A DNA stretch of 64,000 nucleotides from Bradyrhizobium macuxiense (GTDB lineage: Bacteria; Pseudomonadota; Alphaproteobacteria; Rhizobiales; Xanthobacteraceae), in assembly GCF_007993935.1 (NCBI RefSeq), contig NZ_VITY01000010.1, forward strand, positions 1-64,000, written 5' to 3'. Below, piece after piece: positions 8,523-16,463 of the stretch. The notes under the pieces were generated by a model. It had not been told where the DNA came from. It ran no database searches and saw only the letters and a list, made by a program, of their open reading frames with translations. Position numbers and translations under genes: made by a program. Within the stretch, counting starts at the first letter, position 1. The number at the start of each line of letters is the position of its first letter.

Positions 8523-8610
8523 GTAGGGCGGGTTAGCGTCAGCGTAACCCGCCGACGCTCTCTCCGGAGACCGCAAGATGGTGGATTACGCTTCGCTAAT
8601 CCACCCTACG
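8523..8610. repeat. Palindromic repeat, GTAGGGCGGGTTAGC type
   Basis: About 88 bp with opposed arms GTAGGGCGGGTTAGCGT and GCTAATCCACCCTAC, the latter the imperfect complement of the former, plus inner complementary parts. It sits between the convergent PCMT-like and DUF938 genes. Only one copy was seen in the window. Confidence 0.7.
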
Positions 8611-9280
8611 ATCGCACAAACATCAAGATCATGTTGTTGGCCGGCATCTCGAAGCTGCCTGCGAGCTTCAGCCCGACGCGCTCCGCGAGCGCCTCGACAT
8701 CGGCGATGTCGCGCACGCCCCACTCAGCATCGCGTTCACGCAGCGACGTATCGAACACGGCGTTGCTGAGCGCGGTGTGCTTGCCGCCGCGCTTGAACGG
8801 ACCGTAGAGGAACAGCCGGCCATCGGCGCGCAAATGCCTGGAGGCGCCGGCGAACAGGCCCTCGGCGACGCGCCACGGCGCGATGTGGATCACATTGGCG
8901 CAGAAGATCGCGAGCAGTTTGTCCGGACCGTTGCCGTCCGACGGTGCCGGCGACCAGGCCGGATCGGACAGATCGATGGGCTGCGGCGGCTGGATGTTGG
9001 CATGGGCGGCATGCGCGCGCCAGGCCTCGATGCTGCGCAGATGCGCGGTATGGAGGTCGCTCGGCCACCAGGTGATGTCGGGCGTCTGGCCGGCGAAATA
9101 GACCACATGCTGGCCGGTGCCGCTGCCGGCTTCCAGCACGTCGCCGGATTGGCCGGCGAGGTATTTCTTGAGGACCGCCCAGATCGGCTGGTGATTGCGG
9201 TGGAACGCCGCCGCGTCGAGCCGCCCGTCCGCCTCAACCGGGCTGCCGTCCTTACCAAACTCCACCACGAACTCCGCCAC
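8606..9280 (-). CDS. DUF938 family SAM-dependent methyltransferase
   Basis: 224 residues. Family features are the N-terminal FHRNHQPIWAVLKKYL segment, SAM motif I DVLEAGSGTGQHVVYFA (about 46-62) and the WWPSDLHTAHLRSI post-motif. The later NVIHIAPW and LFLYGPFKRGG segments are characteristic of DUF938 (PF06080). The substrate is unknown. It is convergent with the PCMT-like gene and divergent from the sox cluster. Confidence 0.88.
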   Translation of the reverse strand: MAEFVVEFGKDGSPVEADGRLDAAAFHRNHQPIWAVLKKYLAGQSGDVLEAGSGTGQHVVYFAGQTPDITWWPSDLHTAHLRSIEAWRAHAAHANIQPPQPIDLSDPAWSPAPSDGNGPDKLLAIFCANVIHIAPWRVAEGLFAGASRHLRADGRLFLYGPFKRGGKHTALSNAVFDTSLRERDAEWGVRDIADVEALAERVGLKLAGSFEMPANNMILMFVRS

Positions 9281-9614
9281 GCCGCTTCTCCTGTGTTAGC
9301 CGAATGTAGACGGTGCAACCGCAGTCGGCAAAATCGGAACCGAAAGGGCAACACTGTTGCTTCCCCTCATTCCGAGGTGCGAGCGGAGCGAGCCTCGAAG
9401 AATGCACGGCCACCGGTCGGGCCGTCGACCCTTCGAGACGGCCGCGTTGCGGCCTCCTCAGGGTGACGGGTGTTATCTCGTCTGTGCGGACCACCACGCT
9501 TCCATTAACCCCGTCGCAACGCGCCTATTCTCCGTGTTGCCAGCCGATGGCCTTTGTGCTTTCCACTCTTTATATTGCGATGGGATCATCGAGATTGAAG
9601 CCCGGGAAACGTCC
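9281..9614. other. Leader region of the sox cluster
   Basis: 334 bases without a credible gene. The first third carries a palindromic repeat (9367-9470). The rest is less GC-rich, with TTTATATTG about 45 bases before the soxX start, which could be part of a promoter; no matching -35 box at normal spacing was found. No SoxR-like repressor gene is present in the window. Confidence 0.45.
9367..9470. repeat. Palindromic element, CTCCTCAGGGTGACGG family, copy 1
   Basis: About 104 bp: left part GAGCGAGCCTCGAAGAATGC, centre CACGGCCACCGGTCGGGCCGT, right part CTTCGAGACG...CTCCTCAGGGTGACGG. Other copies at 15049-15210, 37269-37370 and 58496-58620 share the CTCGAAG/CTTCGAG pair and the terminal CTCAGGGTGACGG or its complement. 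Confidence 0.82.
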
Positions 9615-9962
9615 TTGATCGCCACTTTCGTTAAGCCAGCCTTCGTCCTGGCGCTGCTGGCGGGCGCCGCCATGGCCGCGCCCGCGCAGGCCCAATCCGC
9701 CGCCGAGGGACAAAAGCTCGCCTTCGACCGCGGCAAGGGCAACTGCCTGACCTGCCATGTCATCAAGGGCGGCGACTTGCCCGGCACCATCGGCCCCGAA
9801 TTGACCGGCCTCAAGGCGAAATACAGCCGCGACGAATTGATCGCGATCGTGACCGACGAGACCAAGCGCAACCCGCAGACCGTGATGCCGCCGTTCGGCC
9901 GAAACCGGATCTTGAGCGAGAAGGAAATCAACGCGGTGGTGAACTTCCTGCAGACGCTGTGA
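9615..9962 (+). CDS. soxX: SoxX, monohaem cytochrome c subunit of the SoxAX thiosulfate-binding enzyme
   Basis: 115 residues from a TTG start; no ATG is available in frame, so the start is a choice based on the signal peptide (TFVKPAFVLALLAGAAMAAP, cleavage after AQA near residue 26). The haem site CLTCH is Cys44-Cys47-His48 and the distal ligand is probably Met91 in TVMPPFG, as in SoxX. SoxAX is periplasmic and oxidatively joins thiosulfate to the SoxY carrier cysteine. First gene of soxXYZAKB, 32 bases before soxY. Confidence 0.93.
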   Translation: MIATFVKPAFVLALLAGAAMAAPAQAQSAAEGQKLAFDRGKGNCLTCHVIKGGDLPGTIGPELTGLKAKYSRDELIAIVTDETKRNPQTVMPPFGRNRILSEKEINAVVNFLQTL

Positions 9963-9994
9963 CGCGGCGACATCAGCTTGAGGAGATTTTTTCG

Positions 9995-10489
9995 ATGAAC
10001 ATCACGACCAGCGAATTTCTTGCGAACCGCCGCCTGGTGCTGAAGGGCGCGGGTGTCGCCGCGCTGATCGGCCTTGGCGTCATTCCGTTCGACGTGCCGC
10101 AGGCGCTCGCCGCCGCCAACGACAAATATCCGGAAGAGGCGTTCAAGCAGAAGAACGAGGCTGACGCGATCAAGGCGCTCTATGGCAAGACCGCCGAGCC
10201 CTCGGACAAGGTCAAGATGGACGCGCCCGAGATCGCCGAGAACGGCGCCGTGGTGCCGATTTCGGCCACCACGACGCTATCGGACGTCACCTCGATCGCG
10301 TTCCTGGTGAGCGAGAACCCGATCTCGCTGATCGCGTCCTACAAGATCCCGGCCGGCACGCTGCCGAGCGTCGCCAACCGCATCAAGATGGCCAAGACCA
10401 GCAACGTCACCGTGATCGTCGAGGCCGGCGGCAGGCTCTACAGCGCAAGCAAGGAAATCAAGGTCACCGTCGGCGGCTGCGGCGGCTGA
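9995..10489 (+). CDS. soxY: SoxY, covalent sulfur carrier
   Basis: 164 residues. A twin-arginine-type leader is visible (NRRLVLKGAGVAALIGLG, cleavage near ALAA, about residue 39). The protein ends in GGCGG, with Cys162 on the flexible C-terminal arm that carries thiosulfate-derived sulfur. The ATG follows GAGGAG. SoxY pairs with SoxZ (next gene, 22 bases on) and is the substrate of SoxAX and SoxB. Confidence 0.97.
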   Translation: MNITTSEFLANRRLVLKGAGVAALIGLGVIPFDVPQALAAANDKYPEEAFKQKNEADAIKALYGKTAEPSDKVKMDAPEIAENGAVVPISATTTLSDVTSIAFLVSENPISLIASYKIPAGTLPSVANRIKMAKTSNVTVIVEAGGRLYSASKEIKVTVGGCGG

Positions 10490-10511
10490 ATTCAATTAAA
10501 GGATAATACCG

Positions 10512-10823
10512 ATGGCATCGAGCATTCGCGTGCGCGCCACCTCGAACGGCGACACCACCGAGGTTCAGGCGCTGATCCAGCATCCGATGGATTCCGGTTT
10601 CGTCAAGGACGCCAAGGGTGAGATCATTCCGCCGCATTTCATCCAGGTGCTGACCTTCGAGTATGACGGCAAGCCGGTGTTCGTCGCCGACTGGGGCGGC
10701 GGCGTGTCGAAGGACCCCTACGTCAAGTTCGCCTTCAAGGGCGGCAAGAAGGGCGACGATCTGAAGGTCAGCTGGGTCGACAACAAGGGCGCGACCGACA
10801 CGACCACGGCGAAGATACAATGA
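10512..10823 (+). CDS. soxZ: SoxZ, partner of SoxY
   Basis: 103 residues, no signal peptide; it is exported with SoxY through the SoxY Tat signal in known systems. Family sequence features are the SIRVRATSNGDTTEVQALI start, HPMDSGFVKDAKGEIIPPHFI and the immunoglobulin-like strands to the end (SWVDNKGATDTTTAKI). Its stop overlaps the soxA start (ATGA), indicating translational coupling. Confidence 0.97.
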   Translation: MASSIRVRATSNGDTTEVQALIQHPMDSGFVKDAKGEIIPPHFIQVLTFEYDGKPVFVADWGGGVSKDPYVKFAFKGGKKGDDLKVSWVDNKGATDTTTAKIQ

Positions 10824-11668
10824 CGCGGCGCCTCGCAGCCATCGCGACGCTCGCGCTCGGCATGCTGGCGCTTGCGCCGGCGCACGCGGCCGACAGCGTC
10901 GATCCCGCCGCCGACAAGGCCGCGTTCCAGAAATTCTTCACCACCAAATTCCCCAAGCTCAAGCTCGAGGATTTCGTCAACGGTCCCTATTCGATGAATG
11001 AGGACCTGCACAAGCAGTGGGAAGAGAAGGAGCAGTTTCCGCCCTACGAGTTCTCGCTCGAAGCCGGCAAGGAGATGTTCTCGACGCCGTTCAAGAACGG
11101 CAAAACCTACGCCGATTGCTTCCCGAACAAGGGCATCGGCATCCGCCAGAACTATCCCTATTTCGACGAGAAGGAAGGCAAGGTCGTCACGCTCGAGCTC
11201 GCGCTCAATCGCTGCCGCGAGGCCAATGGCGAGGCGCCGTTCTCCTATGTGAAGGACGACATGGCGGCGCTGACCGCCTACATGGCCTTCACCTCGCGCG
11301 GCAAGCCGATGGACATCAAGATCCCGAACGATCCGCGCGCGCTTGATGCCTATCAGAAGGGCAAGGAGTATTTCTACACCCGCCGCGGCCAGCTCAATTT
11401 CTCCTGCGCCACCTGCCACATCCAGAGCCCGGGCGAACGGATCCGCGCCGAGGTGCTGGCGCCGGCGCTCGGTATCCTGAACGCGATGCCGATCTACCGT
11501 TCGGAATGGAGCGGCATGGGCACCACCAGCCGCCGCTTCACCACCTGCAACAGCCAGATCCGCGGCGTGCCGCTCAATCCGCAGGACGACGAGTACCGCA
11601 ACCTCGAATATTATTTGTCCTATGTCAGCAATGGCCTGCCGATTTCGGGTCCGGGAGCACGGCCATGA
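10820..11668 (+). CDS. soxA: SoxA, monohaem-type L-cysteine S-thiosulfotransferase subunit
   Basis: 282 residues with a Sec signal (residues 1 to about 23, ending AHA). The C-terminal haem site is CATCH (Cys196, Cys199, His200). The catalytic cysteine that ligates the haem and is found as a persulfide in known SoxA is Cys243 in RRFTTCNSQIRGV. In the N-terminal domain the first haem site of dihaem SoxA is absent: only ADCFPN and NRCREANG cysteines remain, which could form the disulfide seen in monohaem SoxA. Overlaps soxZ and soxK by 4 bases. Confidence 0.96.
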   Translation: MTRRLAAIATLALGMLALAPAHAADSVDPAADKAAFQKFFTTKFPKLKLEDFVNGPYSMNEDLHKQWEEKEQFPPYEFSLEAGKEMFSTPFKNGKTYADCFPNKGIGIRQNYPYFDEKEGKVVTLELALNRCREANGEAPFSYVKDDMAALTAYMAFTSRGKPMDIKIPNDPRALDAYQKGKEYFYTRRGQLNFSCATCHIQSPGERIRAEVLAPALGILNAMPIYRSEWSGMGTTSRRFTTCNSQIRGVPLNPQDDEYRNLEYYLSYVSNGLPISGPGARP

Positions 11669-11979
11669 GGGCTGCCATCAAAGCGATCTTTGCTGCGTCA
11701 GCCCTGCTGCTCGCAACTGCAACCGGCGCCCTCGCCGCCTCCGAAGCCGACTACAAGGCGGCCTATGCCGCGGCTGAAGCCGCCAACAAGGAAGCCGGCT
11801 CCCTGCGCAACCAGTGGACCACCACGGCTTCGACGCTCGCCGCCGCAAAAAAGGCCGGTGAGGCTGGTGATTTCGACACCGCAGTCGCCCAGGCCAAGGA
11901 GGCCGAGGCGCTGGCAAAGGCATCGATCTTCCAGGCCACCAGCGAAAAGGAACGCTGGAAGGACATGGAAGTTCGTTGA
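11665..11979 (+). CDS. soxK: SoxK / SAXB, SoxAX-binding protein
   Basis: 104 residues: a Sec signal (IKAIFAASALLLATATGALA, cleavage near 24), then an alanine/lysine-rich helical chain (YKAAYAAAEAANKEAGSLRN to the KERWKDMEVR end), likely a helical bundle. The position between soxA and soxB and the size match SoxK/SAXB, which in Chlorobaculum tepidum binds SoxAX and raises its activity. The sequence is low in complexity, so the name rests partly on gene order. The ATGA overlap with soxA supports a shared transcript. Confidence 0.8.
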   Translation: MRAAIKAIFAASALLLATATGALAASEADYKAAYAAAEAANKEAGSLRNQWTTTASTLAAAKKAGEAGDFDTAVAQAKEAEALAKASIFQATSEKERWKDMEVR

Positions 11980-12013
11980 CACTCAAGAGTTAGGGACGCG
12001 CAGGCGGATGGGT

Positions 12014-12182
12014 TCCCTCCTCCCTTGCGGGGGAGGGTTAGGGAGAGGGGTAAGCCGCACGGGCGGTGTTCGTGGCTTACCCCTCTCTCCAACTCTCCCC
12101 CGACGCAAGTCGGGCCTGCCCGACTTGCGCGAATTTACGATGCGCAACCGGGGTAGACCCCGGTTGCGCGGGGAGAGAGCCC
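12014..12182. repeat. Long palindromic element between soxK and soxB (CCCTC..GGGGGAGGG type)
   Basis: About 170 bp of nested inverted repeats: GAGAGGGGTAAGCC faces GGCTTACCCCTCTC, CGCAAGTCGGGC faces GCCCGACTTGCG, and CAACCGGGGT faces ACCCCGGTTG. It interrupts an otherwise tightly packed sox operon and may weaken or separate soxB expression. Related elements are at 17328-17453 and 28542-28697. Confidence 0.8.
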
Positions 12183-12223
12183 TGCCACCGTCCGCGTGGC
12201 CACGAACCGATGTCGTGAGAGTA

Positions 12224-13972
12224 ATGATCATCCGCCGCCGGGATTTCCTGAGAGCTTCGGCCGCCGCGACGCTCGTGGCCGGCCTGCCCCGCCTCGCGCG
12301 CAGCGCCGATACCGCCAGCGTCTACGACCTCGAGCGCTTCGGCAACGCCCGCATCCTGCATTTGACCGACACCCATGCGCAGCTGAAGCCGGTGTTCTTC
12401 CGCGAGCCCGGCGTCAATATCGGCGTCGGCGCGATGGCCGGCCAGCCGCCGCACCTGGTCGGCAAGGCGTTCCTCGACCGCTTTGGCATCCGGCCCGACA
12501 GCGCCGACGCCTATGCCTTTACCTGCGTCGAGTTCGAGAAGGCCGCCGGCCGCTTCGGCCGGCTCGGCGGCTTTGCCCATCTGAAGACGCTGGTCGACAA
12601 GCTGCGCGCCGATGTCGGCGAGAAGCGCTCGATCCTGCTCGACGGCGGCGACCTCTGGCAGGGCACCGGCCTTGCCAATGCGATGAACGGCGCCGACATG
12701 GTGGAGGCCGCCAATCTGCTCGGCATCGAGGCGATGACCGGGCACTGGGAATTCACCTATGGCGAGCAGGTGCTGCGCGACAATCTCTCGCGCTTCAAGG
12801 GCGAGTTCCTGGCGCAGAACGTGTTCCTGACCGAGGAAGCCGCGTTCAACGACGCCAAGGCGTTCGATCCGGCCTCGGGGCGGGTGTTCAAGCCGTCGAT
12901 CATCAAGGAGATCGGCGGCCATCGCGTCGCGATCATCGGCCAGGCCTTCCCCTATGTGCCGATCGCGCACCCCAAGCGCTTTGTCCCGGACTGGAAATTC
13001 GGCATCCGCGACGACGAGCTGCAAAAGCTGGTCGACGGCCACCGCAACAACGACAAGGTCGAGGCGGTGATCCTGCTGTCGCATAACGGCATGGATGTCG
13101 ACCTCAAGCTCGCCGGCCGCATCACCGGCATCGACGTCATCCTCGGCGGCCATACCCATGACGCGATCCCGATTCCGATCACGGTGACCAATGCCGGCGG
13201 CGTCACGCTGGTCACCAATGCGGGCTCCAACGGCAAGTTCATCGGCGTGCTCGATCTCGACCTCGCCAAAGGCAAGGTCGCCAATATCCGCTACCGCCTG
13301 CTGCCTGTTTTCGCCGAGCTGTTGAAGCCCGATCCGGCGATGCAGGCGCTGATCGACAAGATGCGCGATCCGCATGTCGACGAATGGAGCGACAAGCTCG
13401 GCACCGCCGACCGGCTGCTTTACCGCCGCGGTAATTTCTCCGGCACTGTCGACCAGCTGATCTGCGATGCGCTGCTGAACGAGCTCAACGCCGAGATCGC
13501 GCTATCACCCGGCTTCCGCTGGGGCCTCACCACGCTGGCCGGCCAGCCGATCACCATGGAAGACGTGCTGTCGGAGACCGCGATCACCTATCCCGAGACC
13601 TACGTCGCGACGATGACCGGCAGCCAGATCAAGGACGTGCTGGAAGACGTCTGCGACAATCTGTTCAACGCCGATCCCTACTATCAGCAGGGCGGCGACA
13701 TGGTCCGCGTCGGCGGCCTCGCCTACACCTGCTCGCCCGGCGAGAGCGTCGGCAAGCGCATCTCCGAGCTGAAGCTCGGCAACGGCAAGCATCTCGAGGC
13801 CGGCAAGCACTACAAGGTGGCAGGCTGGGCCTCGGTCAATCAGCAGAACGGCGCGCCGGTCTGGGACGTCGTCGCCAAGCATCTGCGCGCCGGCCGGCCG
13901 CCGAACCGCGACGAGCCCGGCGTGACGCTGAAAGGCGTCGACGACAATTTGGGTATTGCGAGGCACGGATGA
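12224..13972 (+). CDS. soxB: SoxB, thiosulfohydrolase
   Basis: 582 residues from the ATG before IIRRRDFLRASAAATLVAG, a twin-arginine leader. The frame upstream of this ATG is the palindromic repeat. The N-terminal metallophosphoesterase half has the dimanganese ligands, for example LTDTHAQL (Asp49, His51), LLDGGDLWQG, GHWEFTYG (the place of GNHE) and GGHTHDAIP. The 5'-nucleotidase C-terminal half follows from about residue 370. SoxB hydrolyses SoxY-bound thiosulfonate to release sulfate. The length is normal for SoxB. Confidence 0.97.
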   Translation: MIIRRRDFLRASAAATLVAGLPRLARSADTASVYDLERFGNARILHLTDTHAQLKPVFFREPGVNIGVGAMAGQPPHLVGKAFLDRFGIRPDSADAYAFTCVEFEKAAGRFGRLGGFAHLKTLVDKLRADVGEKRSILLDGGDLWQGTGLANAMNGADMVEAANLLGIEAMTGHWEFTYGEQVLRDNLSRFKGEFLAQNVFLTEEAAFNDAKAFDPASGRVFKPSIIKEIGGHRVAIIGQAFPYVPIAHPKRFVPDWKFGIRDDELQKLVDGHRNNDKVEAVILLSHNGMDVDLKLAGRITGIDVILGGHTHDAIPIPITVTNAGGVTLVTNAGSNGKFIGVLDLDLAKGKVANIRYRLLPVFAELLKPDPAMQALIDKMRDPHVDEWSDKLGTADRLLYRRGNFSGTVDQLICDALLNELNAEIALSPGFRWGLTTLAGQPITMEDVLSETAITYPETYVATMTGSQIKDVLEDVCDNLFNADPYYQQGGDMVRVGGLAYTCSPGESVGKRISELKLGNGKHLEAGKHYKVAGWASVNQQNGAPVWDVVAKHLRAGRPPNRDEPGVTLKGVDDNLGIARHG

Positions 13973-14424
13973 CGCGGCGCGCGCTCATCGCGGCGTTTGG
14001 CCTTGCGGCGCTCGCGCTGGCGACGCCGCTCGCCCGCGCCCAGCTCGCGCCGTTGCAGGACAAGCCGTTCGCCGAGCACAAGGTCGTGCTGCAGCTGTCC
14101 GACAACGATCCGAAGAAGCAGGGCCTCGTCCTCAGCGTCGCCAGCAATCTGATGAAGCACTACGACCCCGACAAGGTCGCGGTCGAGATCGTTGCCTTCG
14201 GCCCCGGCATCGACCTGCTCAGGCCCGACAATGCCAACCGCAAGCTGGTCGAGAGCCTGGTCGCGCAGGGCGCGCGGGTCGACATCTGCCTCAACACCGT
14301 CGACACCATCGAGCGCGACACCGGCAAGCGGCCGGACTACATCGCCGCCGCCACGCCTGTGCAGGTCGGCGTCGCACAAATCCTGCTCTTGACCGAGAAC
14401 GGCTACACGCTGGTCCGTCCGTAA
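13969..14424 (+). CDS. Exported DsrE-family protein 1
   Basis: 151 residues, signal peptide 1 to about 24 (LIAAFGLAALALATPLARA). The rest is a DsrE/F-like alpha/beta fold: KVVLQLSDNDPKKQGLVLSV, VEIVAFGPGIDLLRPDN and QILLLTENGYTLVRP. A single cysteine (VDICLNTVD) is at the loop where sulfur-transfer DsrE proteins have their reactive Cys. It overlaps soxB by 4 bases, so it is cotranslated with the thiosulfate system. A periplasmic sulfur-transfer role is inference. Confidence 0.85.
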   Translation: MTRRALIAAFGLAALALATPLARAQLAPLQDKPFAEHKVVLQLSDNDPKKQGLVLSVASNLMKHYDPDKVAVEIVAFGPGIDLLRPDNANRKLVESLVAQGARVDICLNTVDTIERDTGKRPDYIAAATPVQVGVAQILLLTENGYTLVRP

Positions 14425-14433
14425 CACCCCTAC

Positions 14434-14519
14434 CGTCATTGCGAGCGAAGCGAAGCAATCCATGTTTCGTCGCAGGGATAGAATGGATTGCTTCGTCGCT
14501 TCGCTCCTCGCAATGACGG
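14434..14519. repeat. Palindromic repeat, CGTCATTGCGAGCGAAGCG type
   Basis: About 86 bp. The left arm CGTCATTGCGAGCGAAGCGA is the complement of the right arm TCGCTTCGCTCCTCGCAATG apart from one insertion; the inner pair is AGCAATCCAT/ATGGATTGCT. It sits between the two DsrE-like genes. One copy in the window. Confidence 0.8.
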
Positions 14520-14552
14520 GTTAACAGCGGAGCCTCTTCAAGTGAGCTTCCC

Positions 14553-14996
14553 ATGCTTCGCCGTTTCGCCGCCGCCGCGCTGTTTTCGCTTGCCTTCGCA
14601 GCGAGCGCACTCGCCGCCGACAAGCCGCATCGCATCGCGATCCAGGTCGACCAGAACGATCCGCAGGTCATGAATCTCGCGCTCAACAACGCGACCAACG
14701 TGATCGAATACTACCGTGCGAAGAACGAGGACGTGGAGATCGACATCGTCACCTACGGTCCCGGCCTGCACATGCTGCGCAGCGATACCTCGCCGGTGCA
14801 GGACCGCATCAGGCGGCTGAAGGATTTCGTCTTCCCCGGCAAGATCCAGTTCTCTGCCTGCGGCAACACCAGGCAGGGCATGGAGAAGGCCGAAGGCCAC
14901 GCGATCTCAGTCGTCCCCGACGCCACCATCGTACCGTCGGGGGTGGTGCATCTGATGGAGCTGCAGGAGCAGGGCTGGAGTTACGTGAGGCCGTAG
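14553..14996 (+). CDS. Exported DsrE-family protein 2
   Basis: 147 residues, signal peptide 1-22 (FAAAALFSLAFAASALAA). The fold and order of motifs parallel the preceding gene (HRIAIQVDQNDPQVMNLAL, VEIDIVTYGPGLHMLRSD, LQEQGWSYVRP), so the two are diverged duplicates. Its cysteine is in FSACGNTRQGM, the form most often seen in DsrE-like proteins. The pair at the end of the sox operon could take sulfane sulfur from SoxY; this is inference from position. Confidence 0.85.
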   Translation: MLRRFAAAALFSLAFAASALAADKPHRIAIQVDQNDPQVMNLALNNATNVIEYYRAKNEDVEIDIVTYGPGLHMLRSDTSPVQDRIRRLKDFVFPGKIQFSACGNTRQGMEKAEGHAISVVPDATIVPSGVVHLMELQEQGWSYVRP

Positions 14997-15327
14997 GCGG
15001 CTTCTCTTATTGGTTTGCCGCGTCAGCCCCGCGCCCGAAATACGATCCGTCACCCCGCGCAACGGCTTTGCCGTTGTCGCTGGAGGAGCGCGCAGCGCGT
15101 CTCGAAGGGTGCACGGCCCCACCGCCTCCACACGCCGATAGCTTCGCGGAAACTGCCGGGCCGTCCACCCTTCGAGACGGCCGCTACGCAGCCTCCTCAG
15201 GGTGACGGGGGGTAGATTGGAAGGCGACGGATACGGAGTCGCACGGGGATGGATTTGCTTTGAATGCACCCCATCTATGGAATAATATCCTCCCTGTGAC
15301 TCGACCCGGAGAACAGGTAAAGCCGTC
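14997..15327. other. Gene-free gap after the sox cluster
   Basis: 331 bases: palindromic repeat at 15049-15210, then a less GC-rich stretch (GAATGCACCCCATCTATGGAATAATATCCTCC) that may hold the promoter of the persulfide dioxygenase gene. No coding sequence found. Confidence 0.5.
15049..15210. repeat. Palindromic element, CTCCTCAGGGTGACGG family, copy 2
   Basis: About 162 bp, longer than its relatives. Left part GGAGGAGCGCGCAGCGCG and CTCGAAGGGTGCACGGCC; right part GGGCCGTCCACCCTTCGAG and CTCCTCAGGGTGACGGG. Extra inner sequence (CACCGCCTCCACACGCCGATAG) separates the arms. Confidence 0.8.
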
Positions 15328-16368
15328 ATGATCTTTCGCCAGCTCTTCGACAGCGTGTCCGGCACCTACAGCTATCTGCTCGCGAGCCGCGCCGGCGGCG
15401 AGGCGTTGATCCTCGATCCCGTGCTGGAGAAGGCCGACCGCTACTGCAAGCTGCTGCAGGAACTCGACCTCAGGCTTGTGAAGGCCGTCGATACCCATTT
15501 GCACGCCGATCACGTCACCGGCCTCGGCGAGCTGCGCGACCGCACCCAGTGCATCACCATCATGGGCGAGCAGAGCAAGGCCGACGTGGTGTCGATGCGC
15601 GTCTCCGACGGCGACAGAGTGACGATCGAGGGCCTTTGCCTCGAGGCGATGTACACGCCCGGCCACACCGACGATTCGTATAGCTACCTGATGGGCGACC
15701 GCGTCTTCACCGGCGACACGCTGCTGATCCGCGGCACCGGCCGCACTGATTTCCAGAACGGCAGCGCGCGGGCGCAGTACGATTCGATCTTCAATCGCCT
15801 CTTGAGGTTGCCCGAGGAGACCATGGTGTTCCCCGCGCATGACTACAAGGGCGACACCGTCTCCACGATCGGCGAGGAGAAGCGCTACAATCCGCGGCTG
15901 CAGGTGAAATCGATCGACGACTATGTCGAGCTGATGAACAACCTCAATTTGCCGAACCCAAAGCTGATGGACGTCGTGGTGCCCGCCAACATGCATGTCG
16001 GCCTGCACCAGGACGAGCTCGCCAAGGAAGGCCTTGCCCTCAATGCGCGCGACGCCATCGCAAGCCTTGGCCGGCCCGATATCCTGCTGGTCGATTTGCG
16101 CGAGAGCGCTGAACGCGCCAAGCACGGCACGCTCGCCGGCGCCATGCACGCGCCCTATCCGGGGATTTGCGCTACCTTGCAGCCCGGCGGCATGCTGCGC
16201 GAAGTCGCCGCCGCGACCGGCCGCCGCGTCGTGTTCTTCTGCGCCTTCGGCGAGCGCTCCGCGATGGCGGTGGCCGCCGCGAAGAAGGCGGGGCTGGCGA
16301 ATACAGCGCATATCGAAGGCGGCATCGACGCCTGGAAGAAGGCCGGCGGGCCTGTCGTGATGGGATGA
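15328..16368 (+). CDS. Persulfide dioxygenase-rhodanese fusion (ETHE1-like MBL plus rhodanese)
   Basis: 346 residues. Residues about 1-235 are a metallo-beta-lactamase fold with THLHADH (His57, His59, Asp61, His62), His113 in PGHTDDSYSY, GDTLLIRGTGRTDFQ and PAHDYKG: the single-iron ETHE1/Blh pattern. Residues about 250-346 are a rhodanese domain with active-site Cys305 in FCAFGERSAMA. Known enzymes of this type oxidise glutathione persulfide to sulfite. The gene is next to sox genes that lack soxCD here, so it may handle sulfane sulfur left after SoxB. The AHHH regulatory pairing is not visible. Confidence 0.9.
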   Translation: MIFRQLFDSVSGTYSYLLASRAGGEALILDPVLEKADRYCKLLQELDLRLVKAVDTHLHADHVTGLGELRDRTQCITIMGEQSKADVVSMRVSDGDRVTIEGLCLEAMYTPGHTDDSYSYLMGDRVFTGDTLLIRGTGRTDFQNGSARAQYDSIFNRLLRLPEETMVFPAHDYKGDTVSTIGEEKRYNPRLQVKSIDDYVELMNNLNLPNPKLMDVVVPANMHVGLHQDELAKEGLALNARDAIASLGRPDILLVDLRESAERAKHGTLAGAMHAPYPGICATLQPGGMLREVAAATGRRVVFFCAFGERSAMAVAAAKKAGLANTAHIEGGIDAWKKAGGPVVMG

Positions 16369-16372
16369 TCTT

Positions 16373-16458
16373 GTAGCCCGGATGGAGCGCAGCGCAATCC
16401 GGGATTCTCGAAGCCTGCGCGGCTGGTCCCGGATTGCGCTTCGCTCCATCCGGGCTAC
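16373..16458. repeat. Palindromic repeat, GTAGCCCGGATG family, copy 2
   Basis: About 86 bp: GTAGCCCGGATGGAGCG(CA) at the left matches the complement of the right arm CGCTCCATCCGGGCTAC. The inner CCGGGATTCTCG and CCCGGATTGCG segments pair as well. It separates the convergent persulfide dioxygenase and binding-protein genes, a placement like copy 1. Confidence 0.85.
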
Positions 16459-16463
16459 GCAGT

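Noticed and set aside
14434-14519. Intrinsic terminator between the two DsrE genes
   Set aside because: The hairpin is strong but lacks a T-run and matches the palindromic repeat pattern; it is listed as a repeat.
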